In this document: one piece after another, positions 22,603 through 29,357 of the stretch
Position numbering within the stretch: the first letter of the stretch is position 1
Layout of the letters: each line of letters begins with the position of its first letter
NCBI GenBank assembly: GCA_902465495.1
Contig: CABQND010000025.1
Location: 1-31,233, forward strand
Origin: an uncultured Eubacteriales bacterium
Lineage (GTDB): Bacteria > Bacillota > Clostridia > Christensenellales > Borkfalkiaceae
Direction: 5' to 3'
Length of the DNA: 31,233 bases
Translations under genes and position numbers: made by a program
The notes under the pieces: model-generated
What the model was told of the DNA's origin: nothing
The model's database searches: none
What the model saw: the letters and a program-made list of their open reading frames with translations, nothing else

Positions 22603-22957
22603 TCACATGATTCTTTTGCGGCGGTCTTTTGTTCTTAAAATATATGCGCAGAGTATTTTGACAAACGCGCCGCCTTCTCCGTCGTTTAGATACGAAAAAG
22701 CCTTTTGATAAAAGGTCAAAAACGGTAAGTGTCTATACCGCTTGTCCAATCCGCAACTCTTGCCTGTGGAATTTCGGTATGATTCAAGATCGTCTGCAAT
22801 GACAATACAGCTCAAATTCGGGGGTATCTTTCCCGTCGGTTTCCGTTTGCTTTCCTTCCAAACAATTACAGATTTTGCGGAAAAATTTGCCCGCCTGTTC
22901 GTCGCTCAATGCTTGAAGCGGCGTGTAATAAATGTCGTAAAAAGTAAATGGTTTCAT
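22603..22957 (-). pseudogene. Small element gene apparently split by a frameshift
   Basis: The first frame starts at 22957 after a strong AAGGAGGAAATT site (MKPFTFYDIYYTPLQAL) and stops after 57 residues at 22784. The next frame is open across the stop and runs to 22603 (CIVIADDLESY through HLPFLTFYQKAFSYLNDG). Joined near 22790-22800 they make about 118 residues. The two halves look alike: FTFYDIYYTPLQALSDEQAG with KFFRKI, and LTFYQKAFSYLNDGEGGAF with VKIL. That similarity across the break argues for one two-domain protein hit by a one-base slip or a sequencing error. I do not recognise the family. It lies upstream of mob on the same strand and may share its transcript. Confidence 0.6.
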
Positions 22958-22984
22958 AATTTCCTCCTTGTATTTTTGTTGCGG

Positions 22985-23023
22985 TTATTTTACGGCTTTC
23001 CGCAAAAGCCTTCGCTCAATCAT
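22985..23023 (-). CDS. Possible 12-residue leader peptide
   Basis: An ATG at 23023 is preceded by GAAAGGAGAACGCCT, a strong ribosome site, and encodes MIERRLLRKAVK before a TAA. It ends 27 bases before the next gene's start. It could be a leader peptide of an attenuator, the remnant of a longer gene, or chance. Confidence 0.3.
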   Translation of the reverse strand: MIERRLLRKAVK

Positions 23024-23046
23024 AGGCGTTCTCCTTTCGCGCATAC

Positions 23047-23074
23047 AAAAAAGCCCGCAGACCTTTCTGCGAGC
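23047..23074 (-). terminator. Terminator-like hairpin in the leader of the 22957 gene
   Basis: Minus strand: GCTCGCAGA pairs with TCTGCGGGC around AAGG and runs into six T. No gene ends just upstream of it, so it would terminate a short leader transcript from a possible promoter, TTGACT (23199-23204) with GATAAA (23177-23182). This looks like an attenuator. Confidence 0.55.
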
Positions 23075-23256
23075 TTTGCGCGTTTTTGGTTTCGAGATGT
23101 GCTCCCATATAAAAGCAACGGGAACACCCGTTTTATGCACACTTTCAAAAATTTTTTGAAAAATTTTTATTCTGAGTTTATCTTAATAAATAAAAGGCAG
23201 TCAAGCTTTATTTTTAATAACGCAGATGTTACCATAGAAGAAGGAGGGAAAAATAG

Positions 23257-23847
23257 ATGAATTGGGAAAACATAAAAATGCATGCTTCTAAAATATTTTC
23301 TCATTCGTGGGTACGATGGGTCCATGAAGGGACGTCTCCGGCCAAGACGAATGAACAAAAAATGCTGAATACAATTGTGGGAATACTTTCGTCACATTGT
23401 GCGTTGTGTTTAAATTTAAACGGATGTTGTTTTACAAAGGAGAAAGCACCGAGAGCGCCGTTGCATGAAAACTGTCATTGCAAAGTCATTGAATGGTCCA
23501 TGATCAGCCCGTTTGCGGTATGTCCGATAGAAAAATTTACGGAATATCTTTTTGATAAAAACAAAAGCGGTGGAAAAAAAGACTTGTTTGAATCATGGGG
23601 GTATAGTATAATGGATTCGGAGAATCTAACGCAAGAATTTATGCAACAGGCAAAATTGGCTTATATGGCGGGAGACTATATTTTAGGAACTTTAGATCAA
23701 TACGGACAACGAATCAGTATCGTGATTACATTGCCGAAAAGAAACGGAACAGGCGCTGTTTCTTTTGTATCCGGTTGGATGGTATATCCCGACGGAAAAA
23801 TTATTTTAACAACACCATACGGAGGGAAAGGGTATGAAAATGCATGA
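23257..23847 (+). CDS. Putative toxin: Cys/His motif plus DUF6883-like C-terminal domain
   Basis: 196 residues, with no signal peptide or membrane segment. The N-terminal half has a metal-type motif, HCALCLNLNG (Cys48, Cys51), then LHENCHC (His70, Cys73, Cys75), resembling the end of phage head-morphogenesis (Mu gpF/SPP1 gp7) domains and pre-toxin regions. The C-terminal half (about 97-190; KKDLFESWGY, ISIVITLPKRNGTGAV, SGWMVYPDGKI) resembles DUF6883/BECR-fold toxins that act as RNases. The next gene overlaps it by 14 bases, typical of a coupled toxin and immunity or antitoxin pair. The start follows GAAGGAGGG. The assignment rests on motif pattern only; a phage-derived structural remnant is the alternative. 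Confidence 0.55.
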   Translation: MNWENIKMHASKIFSHSWVRWVHEGTSPAKTNEQKMLNTIVGILSSHCALCLNLNGCCFTKEKAPRAPLHENCHCKVIEWSMISPFAVCPIEKFTEYLFDKNKSGGKKDLFESWGYSIMDSENLTQEFMQQAKLAYMAGDYILGTLDQYGQRISIVITLPKRNGTGAVSFVSGWMVYPDGKIILTTPYGGKGYENA

Positions 23848-24052
23848 CAGAGTAAGATTGATCCGTGAAAAAGAGGCATACAGAAAGGCTGGTTTAAAAA
23901 TCGGCGATAAGGGTACGATCATGGGCGAAAAACGCAGCGGGTATTATCTTGTATATTTTGACGGCGATATCTTTTTGGATCGCGACGGTGTTTATCAAAC
24001 GACTGAAATCGATCTTGCGGTGTTGGAAGAAGATCTTGAGACGATTGAATGA
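23834..24052 (+). CDS. Small DUF4926-like protein, likely partner or immunity protein
   Basis: 72 residues, acidic, predicted SH3-like beta barrel: HDRVRLIREKE, then GLKIGDKGTIMGEKR, GYYLVYFDGD, and an acidic tail. This pattern fits the DUF4926 family, whose members often sit beside DUF6883 genes. Its ATG lies inside the last codons of the upstream gene (14-base overlap in another frame), so translation is coupled; GGAGGGAAAGGGT lies just before it. A terminator follows 17 bases after the stop. I infer that it neutralises the upstream protein; a second ATG two codons on is also possible. Confidence 0.55.
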   Translation: MKMHDRVRLIREKEAYRKAGLKIGDKGTIMGEKRSGYYLVYFDGDIFLDRDGVYQTTEIDLAVLEEDLETIE

Positions 24053-24068
24053 AATAAAAAATTTATAA

Positions 24069-24104
24069 AGAAGCGGTCCTCTGTATGGAGAGCCGCTTTT
24101 TGTT
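24069..24104 (+). terminator. Terminator of the putative toxin-partner pair
   Basis: AAGCGG...CTC pairs with GAG...GCCGCTT across small bulges, followed by TTTTTGTTT. Confidence 0.7.
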
Positions 24105-24150
24105 TGAAAAAATTTTTTATATATGACAATATCTGTCCGGTATTATATCT

Positions 24151-24156
24151 TATAAT
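24151..24156 (+). promoter_or_regulatory. -10 hexamer directly before the sigma/HTH gene
   Basis: A perfect TATAAT ends 6 bases before the ATG at 24163, so the start of transcription falls on the start codon. There is no ribosome site and no good -35 at 17 bases. The overlapping TGACAATATCTGTC (24124-24137) contains GACA/TGTC and could be an activator or repressor site. Confidence 0.5.
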
Positions 24157-24162
24157 GACAGT

Positions 24163-25338
24163 ATGGATATGACTGCATTTTGGTTAAATCATAAGAAAAA
24201 GCAAGCGGGAGAGGGAAGATACTATTATTTTTATCCCTATACCCGATGCGAGATCGACGATACGCCGACGATCATCATTGACGGAAAGCAGTATGTCCGC
24301 ATCGAGGTTTCCGAAGCGGAGTTCAAGGCTTTACGAAAACGGGACATTAAAGAGTATAACAGCGATCGTCGCGCACACAACAAGAAATGGACGGCAGATA
24401 TTCCGAGATTGGAAAACGAAGACGGGGAAGAGATCGATTTTTGGACAGATCGCGCGGAGGACAAGAGAACGCACTATATTGGCGATGATATCTGTGAGGA
24501 GATGGATCGCAGGGAGGCAGAAAAAGCTCTTCCTCCCATCGAACGGTATATTTACCGTGCGGACAGAGAGGGATTTACGCAGAGCGAGATCGCAAGAGAA
24601 TTGGGCATCGATCAATCGACGGTTTCCCGTAAACTGGACAGGCTGTACGATCGGATGAATGTCGTTCGACTGTATGACGGCGAACGGACGAAAAAAGAAC
24701 TTGCGTTTGAGATCGGCTGGGAAAGTTTCCTTCGGAACCGCTTTATGAAAAACGATGCGGATCTGTGGGCAGTCACATTTCAGATTTTGGTCGGAGAAAA
24801 ATTTTTGTCAACGCTTCACAAGTGGTATTATTCGCCGCGGGAGCTCTTGCGTTACAGCATTCGCTTTCTGATGATCGGCAGCAAAGAGACAAAAGAAGAG
24901 CTGCTCGCACAGGTCTCCGATCCTGCCAAAGAGTTTTTTGATCAGCGATTCAAAGACGAACCGAAAGGGATGCAAATGCTTTGTCTGCGCGTGATCCTCG
25001 AACTGGAACGGCGTGTAATGGTGATGCCTGAGCCCACGGGGAACGTCTTTCACGGAATGGAACGCGCCATTCAAAAACTTGCCCATCGCCGCAAGATGAC
25101 GTATGACTTTTATCTTGACGAGATATTAAGCCGAAAATACAGTCTGCACCGCATTCGTTGGGAACTTTCCTATGCACAGCGCATCGCCGCCAAAACAAGA
25201 AAAAAAGAAATACGCACCGCCATGCAACAGGTGATCGCTTCTCTCGAACGAGATCAGAAAAAACTGCAGAGAAAATTGAGAACCATCTTGGAAGCGCATT
25301 GGGCAAGCTTACCGAAAAAAACTCCTCCGTCAGGTTAA
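24163..25338 (+). CDS. Sigma-70 region 4-like / HTH protein of the mobile element
   Basis: 391 residues. The centre has a clear helix-turn-helix, GFTQSEIARELGIDQSTVSR (about 137-156), preceded by ALPPIERYIYRADR as in sigma region 4 proteins of clostridial integrative elements. The N terminus (about 19-55) has aromatic strands (RYYYFYPYTR) followed by VRIEVSEAEFKALRKRD, common in the same proteins. The long C-terminal part (about 170-391) is helical, basic and ends in a coiled-coil-like stretch; I do not recognise it, and it makes this protein far longer than typical element sigma factors. It probably regulates element transcription. The gene ends 3 bases before the stop of the convergent SLOG gene. 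Confidence 0.65.
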   Translation: MDMTAFWLNHKKKQAGEGRYYYFYPYTRCEIDDTPTIIIDGKQYVRIEVSEAEFKALRKRDIKEYNSDRRAHNKKWTADIPRLENEDGEEIDFWTDRAEDKRTHYIGDDICEEMDRREAEKALPPIERYIYRADREGFTQSEIARELGIDQSTVSRKLDRLYDRMNVVRLYDGERTKKELAFEIGWESFLRNRFMKNDADLWAVTFQILVGEKFLSTLHKWYYSPRELLRYSIRFLMIGSKETKEELLAQVSDPAKEFFDQRFKDEPKGMQMLCLRVILELERRVMVMPEPTGNVFHGMERAIQKLAHRRKMTYDFYLDEILSRKYSLHRIRWELSYAQRIAAKTRKKEIRTAMQQVIASLERDQKKLQRKLRTILEAHWASLPKKTPPSG

Positions 25339-25341
25339 AGC

Positions 25342-25791
25342 TTACTTACGGTAAAGATTAACGATGTGTAACCCTTTCTTTTGGGCGTATCGCATGGCTG
25401 TCTTTGCACCGCTCTGATAGGCGCCCTCATCGACATAACAGATAAGCGTGTCGCATTCATCGATCATTTTTTGATTACTTAAGGTGATGCGACGCTTGTA
25501 ATGGACTCCTTCAATTTCATATAAAACAGTCGCAATGTCATCGTATCTTTGTCCAAAATTATCGGTATTCACCGCACATAAACTTGTTATTACGACTTCA
25601 ATGACTAGCTCCGGGTATTGTTTTCGTAATGTACGGCAAGCGGACAAAGCAAGACGATCAAATTCTCCGTGCGAACCGACAATAAAATGAGTACATCCCA
25701 ATTGAATTTGCCTCTCTATGGTTAAATTCAATTCCTCTGCAAGATTATTTTGACAAATCCGTCTGTGACCGATAAAAGCAGTTTTGCGCAT
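25342..25791 (-). CDS. SLOG-family (DUF1273/YpsA-like) nucleotide-binding protein
   Basis: 149 residues. AFIGHRR (5-11) is the SLOG/YpsA start, followed by FIVGSHGEFDRLAL (about 36-49) with the glycine-rich ligand loop, then CDTLICYVDE and GAKTAMRYAQKKG near the C terminus. These form a Rossmann-like pocket for a nucleotide or ADP-ribose-type ligand; SLOG proteins are proposed sensors or nucleotide processors, often in phage-conflict systems. AAGGAGCTTTATT sets the start. It is divergent from the XRE gene at 25898, with a large inverted repeat between them, so it is probably that repressor's target. Confidence 0.8.
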   Translation of the reverse strand: MRKTAFIGHRRICQNNLAEELNLTIERQIQLGCTHFIVGSHGEFDRLALSACRTLRKQYPELVIEVVITSLCAVNTDNFGQRYDDIATVLYEIEGVHYKRRITLSNQKMIDECDTLICYVDEGAYQSGAKTAMRYAQKKGLHIVNLYRK

Positions 25792-25829
25792 AATAAAGCT
25801 CCTTTTTTTCCATTATAGCACAAAAACAG

Positions 25830-25884
25830 AGATATAACTCTCATATTTTGCATAAGTTATTGCTAAAATATAAGAGATATATCT
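25830..25884. promoter_or_regulatory. Large inverted repeat between SLOG and XRE genes, candidate operator
   Basis: The arm 25830-25849 and the arm 25865-25884 are complementary at 18 of 20 positions around a 15-base spacer. The right arm ends in the palindrome AGATATATCT. The repeat covers the spacer/-35 zone of the SLOG promoter (-10 TATAAT on the minus strand at 25813-25818) and the probable XRE promoter. Confidence 0.7.
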
Positions 25885-25897
25885 TTGGTTCGGTCAA

Positions 25898-26143
25898 ATG
25901 AAATTAGAAGAAGCGATCACAAAGCGCATATACGATCTATGCGAAGAGCGAAAAATTTCGCCAAATAAACTTGCAAGCATGGCGGGACTTCCGTCCGCAA
26001 CGTTGCGATGTATTTTTTATGGGCGCAGTAAAAACCCCGGTACGCGCACATTGCTAGACATATGTCAGGCACTGGAGATCACACTGTACGACTTTTTCAA
26101 TGATCCTCTTTTCCAAACGCAGGAGTTAGAGGGAAGCTATTAA
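25898..26143 (+). CDS. XRE-family repressor
   Basis: 81 residues. A Cro/CI helix-turn-helix: ITKRIYDLCEERKISPNKLA, the turn MAGLPSATLRCIFYG, then TRTLLDICQALEITLYDFF. The C terminus is only 10 residues longer than the domain, so it is a plain DNA-binding dimer without a sensor. The inverted repeat directly upstream and the divergent SLOG gene suggest that it represses both. There is no obvious ribosome site before the ATG (GGTTCGGTCAA). A strong terminator follows. Confidence 0.85.
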   Translation: MKLEEAITKRIYDLCEERKISPNKLASMAGLPSATLRCIFYGRSKNPGTRTLLDICQALEITLYDFFNDPLFQTQELEGSY

Positions 26144-26149
26144 AAATAC

Positions 26150-26180
26150 AAGCGGAGCCAAACGGCTCCGCTTTATTTTT
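26150..26180 (+). terminator. Terminator of the XRE gene
   Basis: AGCGGAGCC (26151-26159), loop AAAC, GGCTCCGCT (26164-26172), then TTATTTTT. Confidence 0.9.
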
Positions 26181-26225
26181 ACGAAGAAGCTACAAAAAAA
26201 CAGGCAAGCGTTTGATCTCTAAAAA

Positions 26226-26304
26226 CAGAGGGGGGATGCTTAAACTTTGATTGATTAAAAGCAGTTTAACACTGTGTTTGCAAAGGCAACAAATTTTCCC
26301 TCTG
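26226..26304. repeat. Nested inverted repeats upstream of the restriction-modification promoter
   Basis: An outer pair, CAGAGGG (26226-26232) and CCCTCTG (26298-26304), encloses an inner pair, TAAACT (26241-26246) and AGTTTA (26263-26268). They end 4 bases before the -35 at 26308. They may be operator sites for the controller protein or a structured region; function unknown. Confidence 0.4.
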
Positions 26305-26307
26305 CTG

Positions 26308-26336
26308 TTGACACAAGAGCAATAAAATGTTAAAAT
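26308..26336 (+). promoter_or_regulatory. Promoter of the C-V-M-R operon
   Basis: TTGACA (26308-26313), 17 bases, TAAAAT (26331-26336). A ribosome site, GGAG, lies at about 26356 before the ATG at 26369. Confidence 0.8.
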
Positions 26337-26368
26337 AGTGATAATAAAAAGATAGTCGGAGTTTAAGT

Positions 26369-26569
26369 ATGACTTATCCTGAAAAATTCAAGGCGGCCAG
26401 AGAATCTCTTTTACTTACGCAAGAAGAGTTGGCGACAGAATTGGGAGTAACCCCTATTACGGTATGCCGTTGGGAAACGGGTAAAGTTGAACCCAGCATT
26501 AAAGCTAAAAAGGCTTTTCGTGATTTATGTGAACGAAAAGGCCTTAAATTCGAAGAGCATAATGGCTAA
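26369..26569 (+). CDS. XRE-type controller-like protein of the restriction-modification operon
   Basis: 66 residues, almost entirely one helix-turn-helix: FKAARESLLLTQEELATELG, VTPITVCRWETGKVEPS, KAKKAFRDLCERKGL. Its size and first position in the operon fit a controller (C) protein that times expression of a restriction-modification system, although typical C proteins are slightly longer and often sit just before the R gene. Its last codons overlap the vsr start by 8 bases, so the two are translationally coupled. No classic GACT-N-AGTC C-box was seen; the nested repeats at 26226-26304 are the alternative site. Confidence 0.7.
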   Translation: MTYPEKFKAARESLLLTQEELATELGVTPITVCRWETGKVEPSIKAKKAFRDLCERKGLKFEEHNG

Positions 26570-26981
26570 AACAAAAGAGCAAATAGCTCGCAATATGCGG
26601 AGCAATAAGTCAAAAGACACGAAACCGGAATTGATGTTGCGCAAAGAGCTTTGGCGTCGAGGATTACGTTATCGAAAAAACGTCAAGACTTTGGAAGGAA
26701 AACCGGATATCGTATTTTTGCGCGCACAAATTGCCGTTTTTGTTGACGGCAGAATGTGGCACGGGTACGATTGGGAACATCAAAAAACGGATTTCAAGAG
26801 CCATCAAGATTATTGGATCCCTAAAATCGAGCGGAATATGGAACGGGATTACTCCGTTACGCAAGAATTGATTGAACAAGGGTGGCTTGTTCTTCGCTTT
26901 TGGGATTTTGAAATAAAAAAAGATGTCATAGCTTGTGCCGATAAAATTGAACAAGCATACCGAAACAGAACGGAAAGGTAA
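26562..26981 (+). CDS. vsr: Very-short-patch repair endonuclease (Vsr-like), zinc ligands absent
   Basis: 139 residues. NMRSNKSKDTKPELMLRKEL and GKPDIVF (Asp49, equivalent to Asp51 of E. coli Vsr) with MWHGYDW (His67, equivalent to His69) identify the family. Vsr nicks next to T in T:G mismatches that arise when 5-methylcytosine deaminates, and so travels with cytosine methyltransferases like the next gene. The four zinc ligands of E. coli Vsr (Cys66, His71, Cys73, Cys117) align with Arg, Tyr, Trp and Phe, so this protein must fold without that zinc. The start at 26562 gives the family N terminus; the open frame from 26487 is a shadow of the controller gene. Confidence 0.88.
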   Translation: MAKTKEQIARNMRSNKSKDTKPELMLRKELWRRGLRYRKNVKTLEGKPDIVFLRAQIAVFVDGRMWHGYDWEHQKTDFKSHQDYWIPKIERNMERDYSVTQELIEQGWLVLRFWDFEIKKDVIACADKIEQAYRNRTER

Positions 26982-26988
26982 GATAAAA

Positions 26989-27999
26989 ATGCAAAAATAC
27001 AAATCAATAGATCTATTCGCTGGAATCGGAGGTATTCGTCTCGGATTTGATCAGGCATTCGGAAAGAACATAGAGACGGTATTCGTGAGCGAGTGGGATT
27101 CCAACGCTCAAAAAACTTACAAAGCAAATTTTCATGACGACTTTGACATTGCCGGCGATATAACCAAGATAAACGAAGGTGATATTCCGGAATTCGATAT
27201 TTGTCTTGCGGGTTTCCCTTGCCAGGCATTTAGTCTTGCGGGAAAGCGTATGGGCTTTAACGATGACTATAAAGGCGCATGCAGAGGAACACTCTTTCTC
27301 GATGTTGCGCGCATATGCGATATTCATAAACCTAAGGTAATTTTCTGCGAAAACGTCAAAGGACTGTATATACACGACAAAGGGCGCACTTTCAGGATCA
27401 TAAAGGCTACTTTTGAAGGGCTCGGCTATAAAGTTTTTCATTTTATTCTTAACAGCAAGAACTTTGGCGTACCGCAAAATCGAGAGCGTATCTATATAGT
27501 TGCTTTTAGAAACGACATTGCACCGGAAACATTCGAGGCGCCGACTCCCGACGAAAATCAGGTATGTCTTAGAGATATATTAGAGGATGCCCCTATCCCT
27601 TCAAAGTACTATTTGAGTGATGTATATCTTGAAACGCTGCGCAGACATCGTGCCCATCATGAGTCTCTCGGTCACGGTTTTGGCTATGAGGTACGCGATT
27701 TAGACGGCATAGCGGGGGCTATCGTTTGTGGCGGCATGGGAAGAGAACGCAATCTTATCGTTGACGATAGGCCTCACAGCATGGTGCCCACGACGCACAT
27801 AAGTGGACAAATCAATCAAGAAAATATTCGTAAAATGACGCCACGTGAATGGGCACGCCTGCAAGGATTCCCCGATGACTTTAAATTTATGCTTGCCGAT
27901 GCGAGTTTATATAAGCAGTTTGGCAATAGCGTAACGGTTCCGGTTATCAAAGCCATTGCACAAAAGATAAGGGAGGTTTTGGAGAATGGCAAGCAGTAA
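26989..27999 (+). CDS. C5-cytosine DNA methyltransferase
   Basis: 336 residues. The motifs are in order: I DLFAGIGGIRLGF (8-20), IV GFPCQAFSLAG with catalytic Cys78, VI ENVKG, VIII QNRERIYIVAF and X GNSVTVPV near the C terminus. The target-recognition region lies between VIII and X. It methylates cytosine at C5 within a short site to protect it from the partner nuclease. Because the next gene resembles HpaII, CCGG is a reasonable guess for the site, but the recognition region alone does not prove it. It starts 7 bases after vsr, and its end overlaps the nuclease gene by 14 bases. Confidence 0.95.
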   Translation: MQKYKSIDLFAGIGGIRLGFDQAFGKNIETVFVSEWDSNAQKTYKANFHDDFDIAGDITKINEGDIPEFDICLAGFPCQAFSLAGKRMGFNDDYKGACRGTLFLDVARICDIHKPKVIFCENVKGLYIHDKGRTFRIIKATFEGLGYKVFHFILNSKNFGVPQNRERIYIVAFRNDIAPETFEAPTPDENQVCLRDILEDAPIPSKYYLSDVYLETLRRHRAHHESLGHGFGYEVRDLDGIAGAIVCGGMGRERNLIVDDRPHSMVPTTHISGQINQENIRKMTPREWARLQGFPDDFKFMLADASLYKQFGNSVTVPVIKAIAQKIREVLENGKQ

Positions 28000-29149
28000 A
28001 GGTAAAAATATCGGCGAATGGTCGGAGATGTATATCTTTTTCAAACTTATGTCCGACAGAAAAGTTTATGTAGCCGATAAAGATATGAACCGCCTGAAAG
28101 ACGTTTTCTTGAATATCGTCAGTATTATTCGCGAAGAAACCAAAGGGAAAGAATATAGATATTACACGGGTGATACGGTAAAAATAACGCTGAACGGCGA
28201 AGAAGTCGCATCTGTCGATAGTTCTTGTTTTACTGGAAACGCTAAAAAAGTTTGGGATATGATTATATCTAAAAAGGATACAACTTTTTCCAATCAAGAA
28301 GTTATTTCCTTTCTCTCCTCCATTTTTATTCAGAATATTTCATCCCCAGCACAGAAGAAAAGCGAATTTTTTGGCGGGACTGCTGATATTGTTTTGGATA
28401 CAATGGATTATCGCTCTGGTGTAAATCAGATTATGGGATTTTCCTGTAAATCCGATATTGATGCTGCCGCCACTCTTTTTAATGCTAGCGGAGACAATAC
28501 AAATTTTGAATATTGCCTTGTGGGTGATTTTAATGACGATATGATGAACACCTTTAACGGCATGTTCCATGAAGTCACCAAAAAAGGCGAAATCAAACGA
28601 GAAGTTGCAACCGGAGATAGGATACGGTATTTAAAAGCAAATGATATTAATTTAGAGTTTGTAAATCCCGTCAAAGATACAGCAAGACAAAATCTTGTTC
28701 GATGCGGCGGGATGGAAATGCCCAAAATTCTCGGTGGAATGCTCAAATATTATTATTTTGAGTGCGGCGCGGCTTCCGTTGGTGTTGAAGATGCGATCAA
28801 ATATCTTGCCGATACTGATTTCGTCGGGTACGGCTTTGATGACTTGTATGATACATATCGCGTTAAAATCGCAAATTTGCTCTATGCCATGTTTACGGGA
28901 CTTCGGTTCAGTAAGCCATGGTCAGGGCGTTCGGACGTGAGCGGAGGATATATCGTCGTAAAACGTGACGGCGACGTGGTCGCGTTCCATTCATGTATTG
29001 CGGATGAGTTCAAAGATTTTTTGATAGACAAGTTGAGATTTGAAGGGCCGTCTTGCTCCCGCCACAAGTATATGGAAATTTACAAGAAAAACGACGGAAA
29101 ATATTATCTAAAATTAGCATTGCAATTCCGCTTCAAGTTGAAAAAATAA
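27986..29149 (+). CDS. HpaII-family type II restriction endonuclease
   Basis: 387 residues. GKNIGEWSEMYIFFKLM (5-21) and KDMNRLKDVFLNIVSIIREE resemble the conserved start of the HpaII restriction endonuclease family (RE_HpaII). A likely nuclease core is GGTADIVLD followed by GFSCKSD (about 128-156), giving the D...(x)xK pattern. Cleavage would be expected at CCGG, blocked by the partner methyltransferase. The start overlaps the methyltransferase end by 14 bases with GGAG just before, so translation is coupled and expression of the nuclease follows the methylase. Family recognition is from the N-terminal pattern and gene context, not from a search. Confidence 0.75.
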   Translation: MASSKGKNIGEWSEMYIFFKLMSDRKVYVADKDMNRLKDVFLNIVSIIREETKGKEYRYYTGDTVKITLNGEEVASVDSSCFTGNAKKVWDMIISKKDTTFSNQEVISFLSSIFIQNISSPAQKKSEFFGGTADIVLDTMDYRSGVNQIMGFSCKSDIDAAATLFNASGDNTNFEYCLVGDFNDDMMNTFNGMFHEVTKKGEIKREVATGDRIRYLKANDINLEFVNPVKDTARQNLVRCGGMEMPKILGGMLKYYYFECGAASVGVEDAIKYLADTDFVGYGFDDLYDTYRVKIANLLYAMFTGLRFSKPWSGRSDVSGGYIVVKRDGDVVAFHSCIADEFKDFLIDKLRFEGPSCSRHKYMEIYKKNDGKYYLKLALQFRFKLKK

Positions 29150-29357
29150 GCTGATGATATGTGATAAGTCATGTTTATGGCATCGGCGACAGTGGCTTGA
29201 TGTTAGAAACCGGCAATGATAAAGATAACTATGCTTAAATGATCAATCAGTTTAGTGATTTAAACATTTGCATATATTTTAAATGTAATTTAAAATACTC
29301 AATGTTTACGTTTATAAGCATTAAATTTTTGTCAATAATTATTTCATGAGGACTTTT

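Noticed and set aside
22742..23260. A 172-codon plus-strand frame between mob and the toxin-like gene
   Set aside because: No ribosome site or recognisable motif; it overlaps the terminator hairpin and the frameshifted minus-strand gene that has a strong start.
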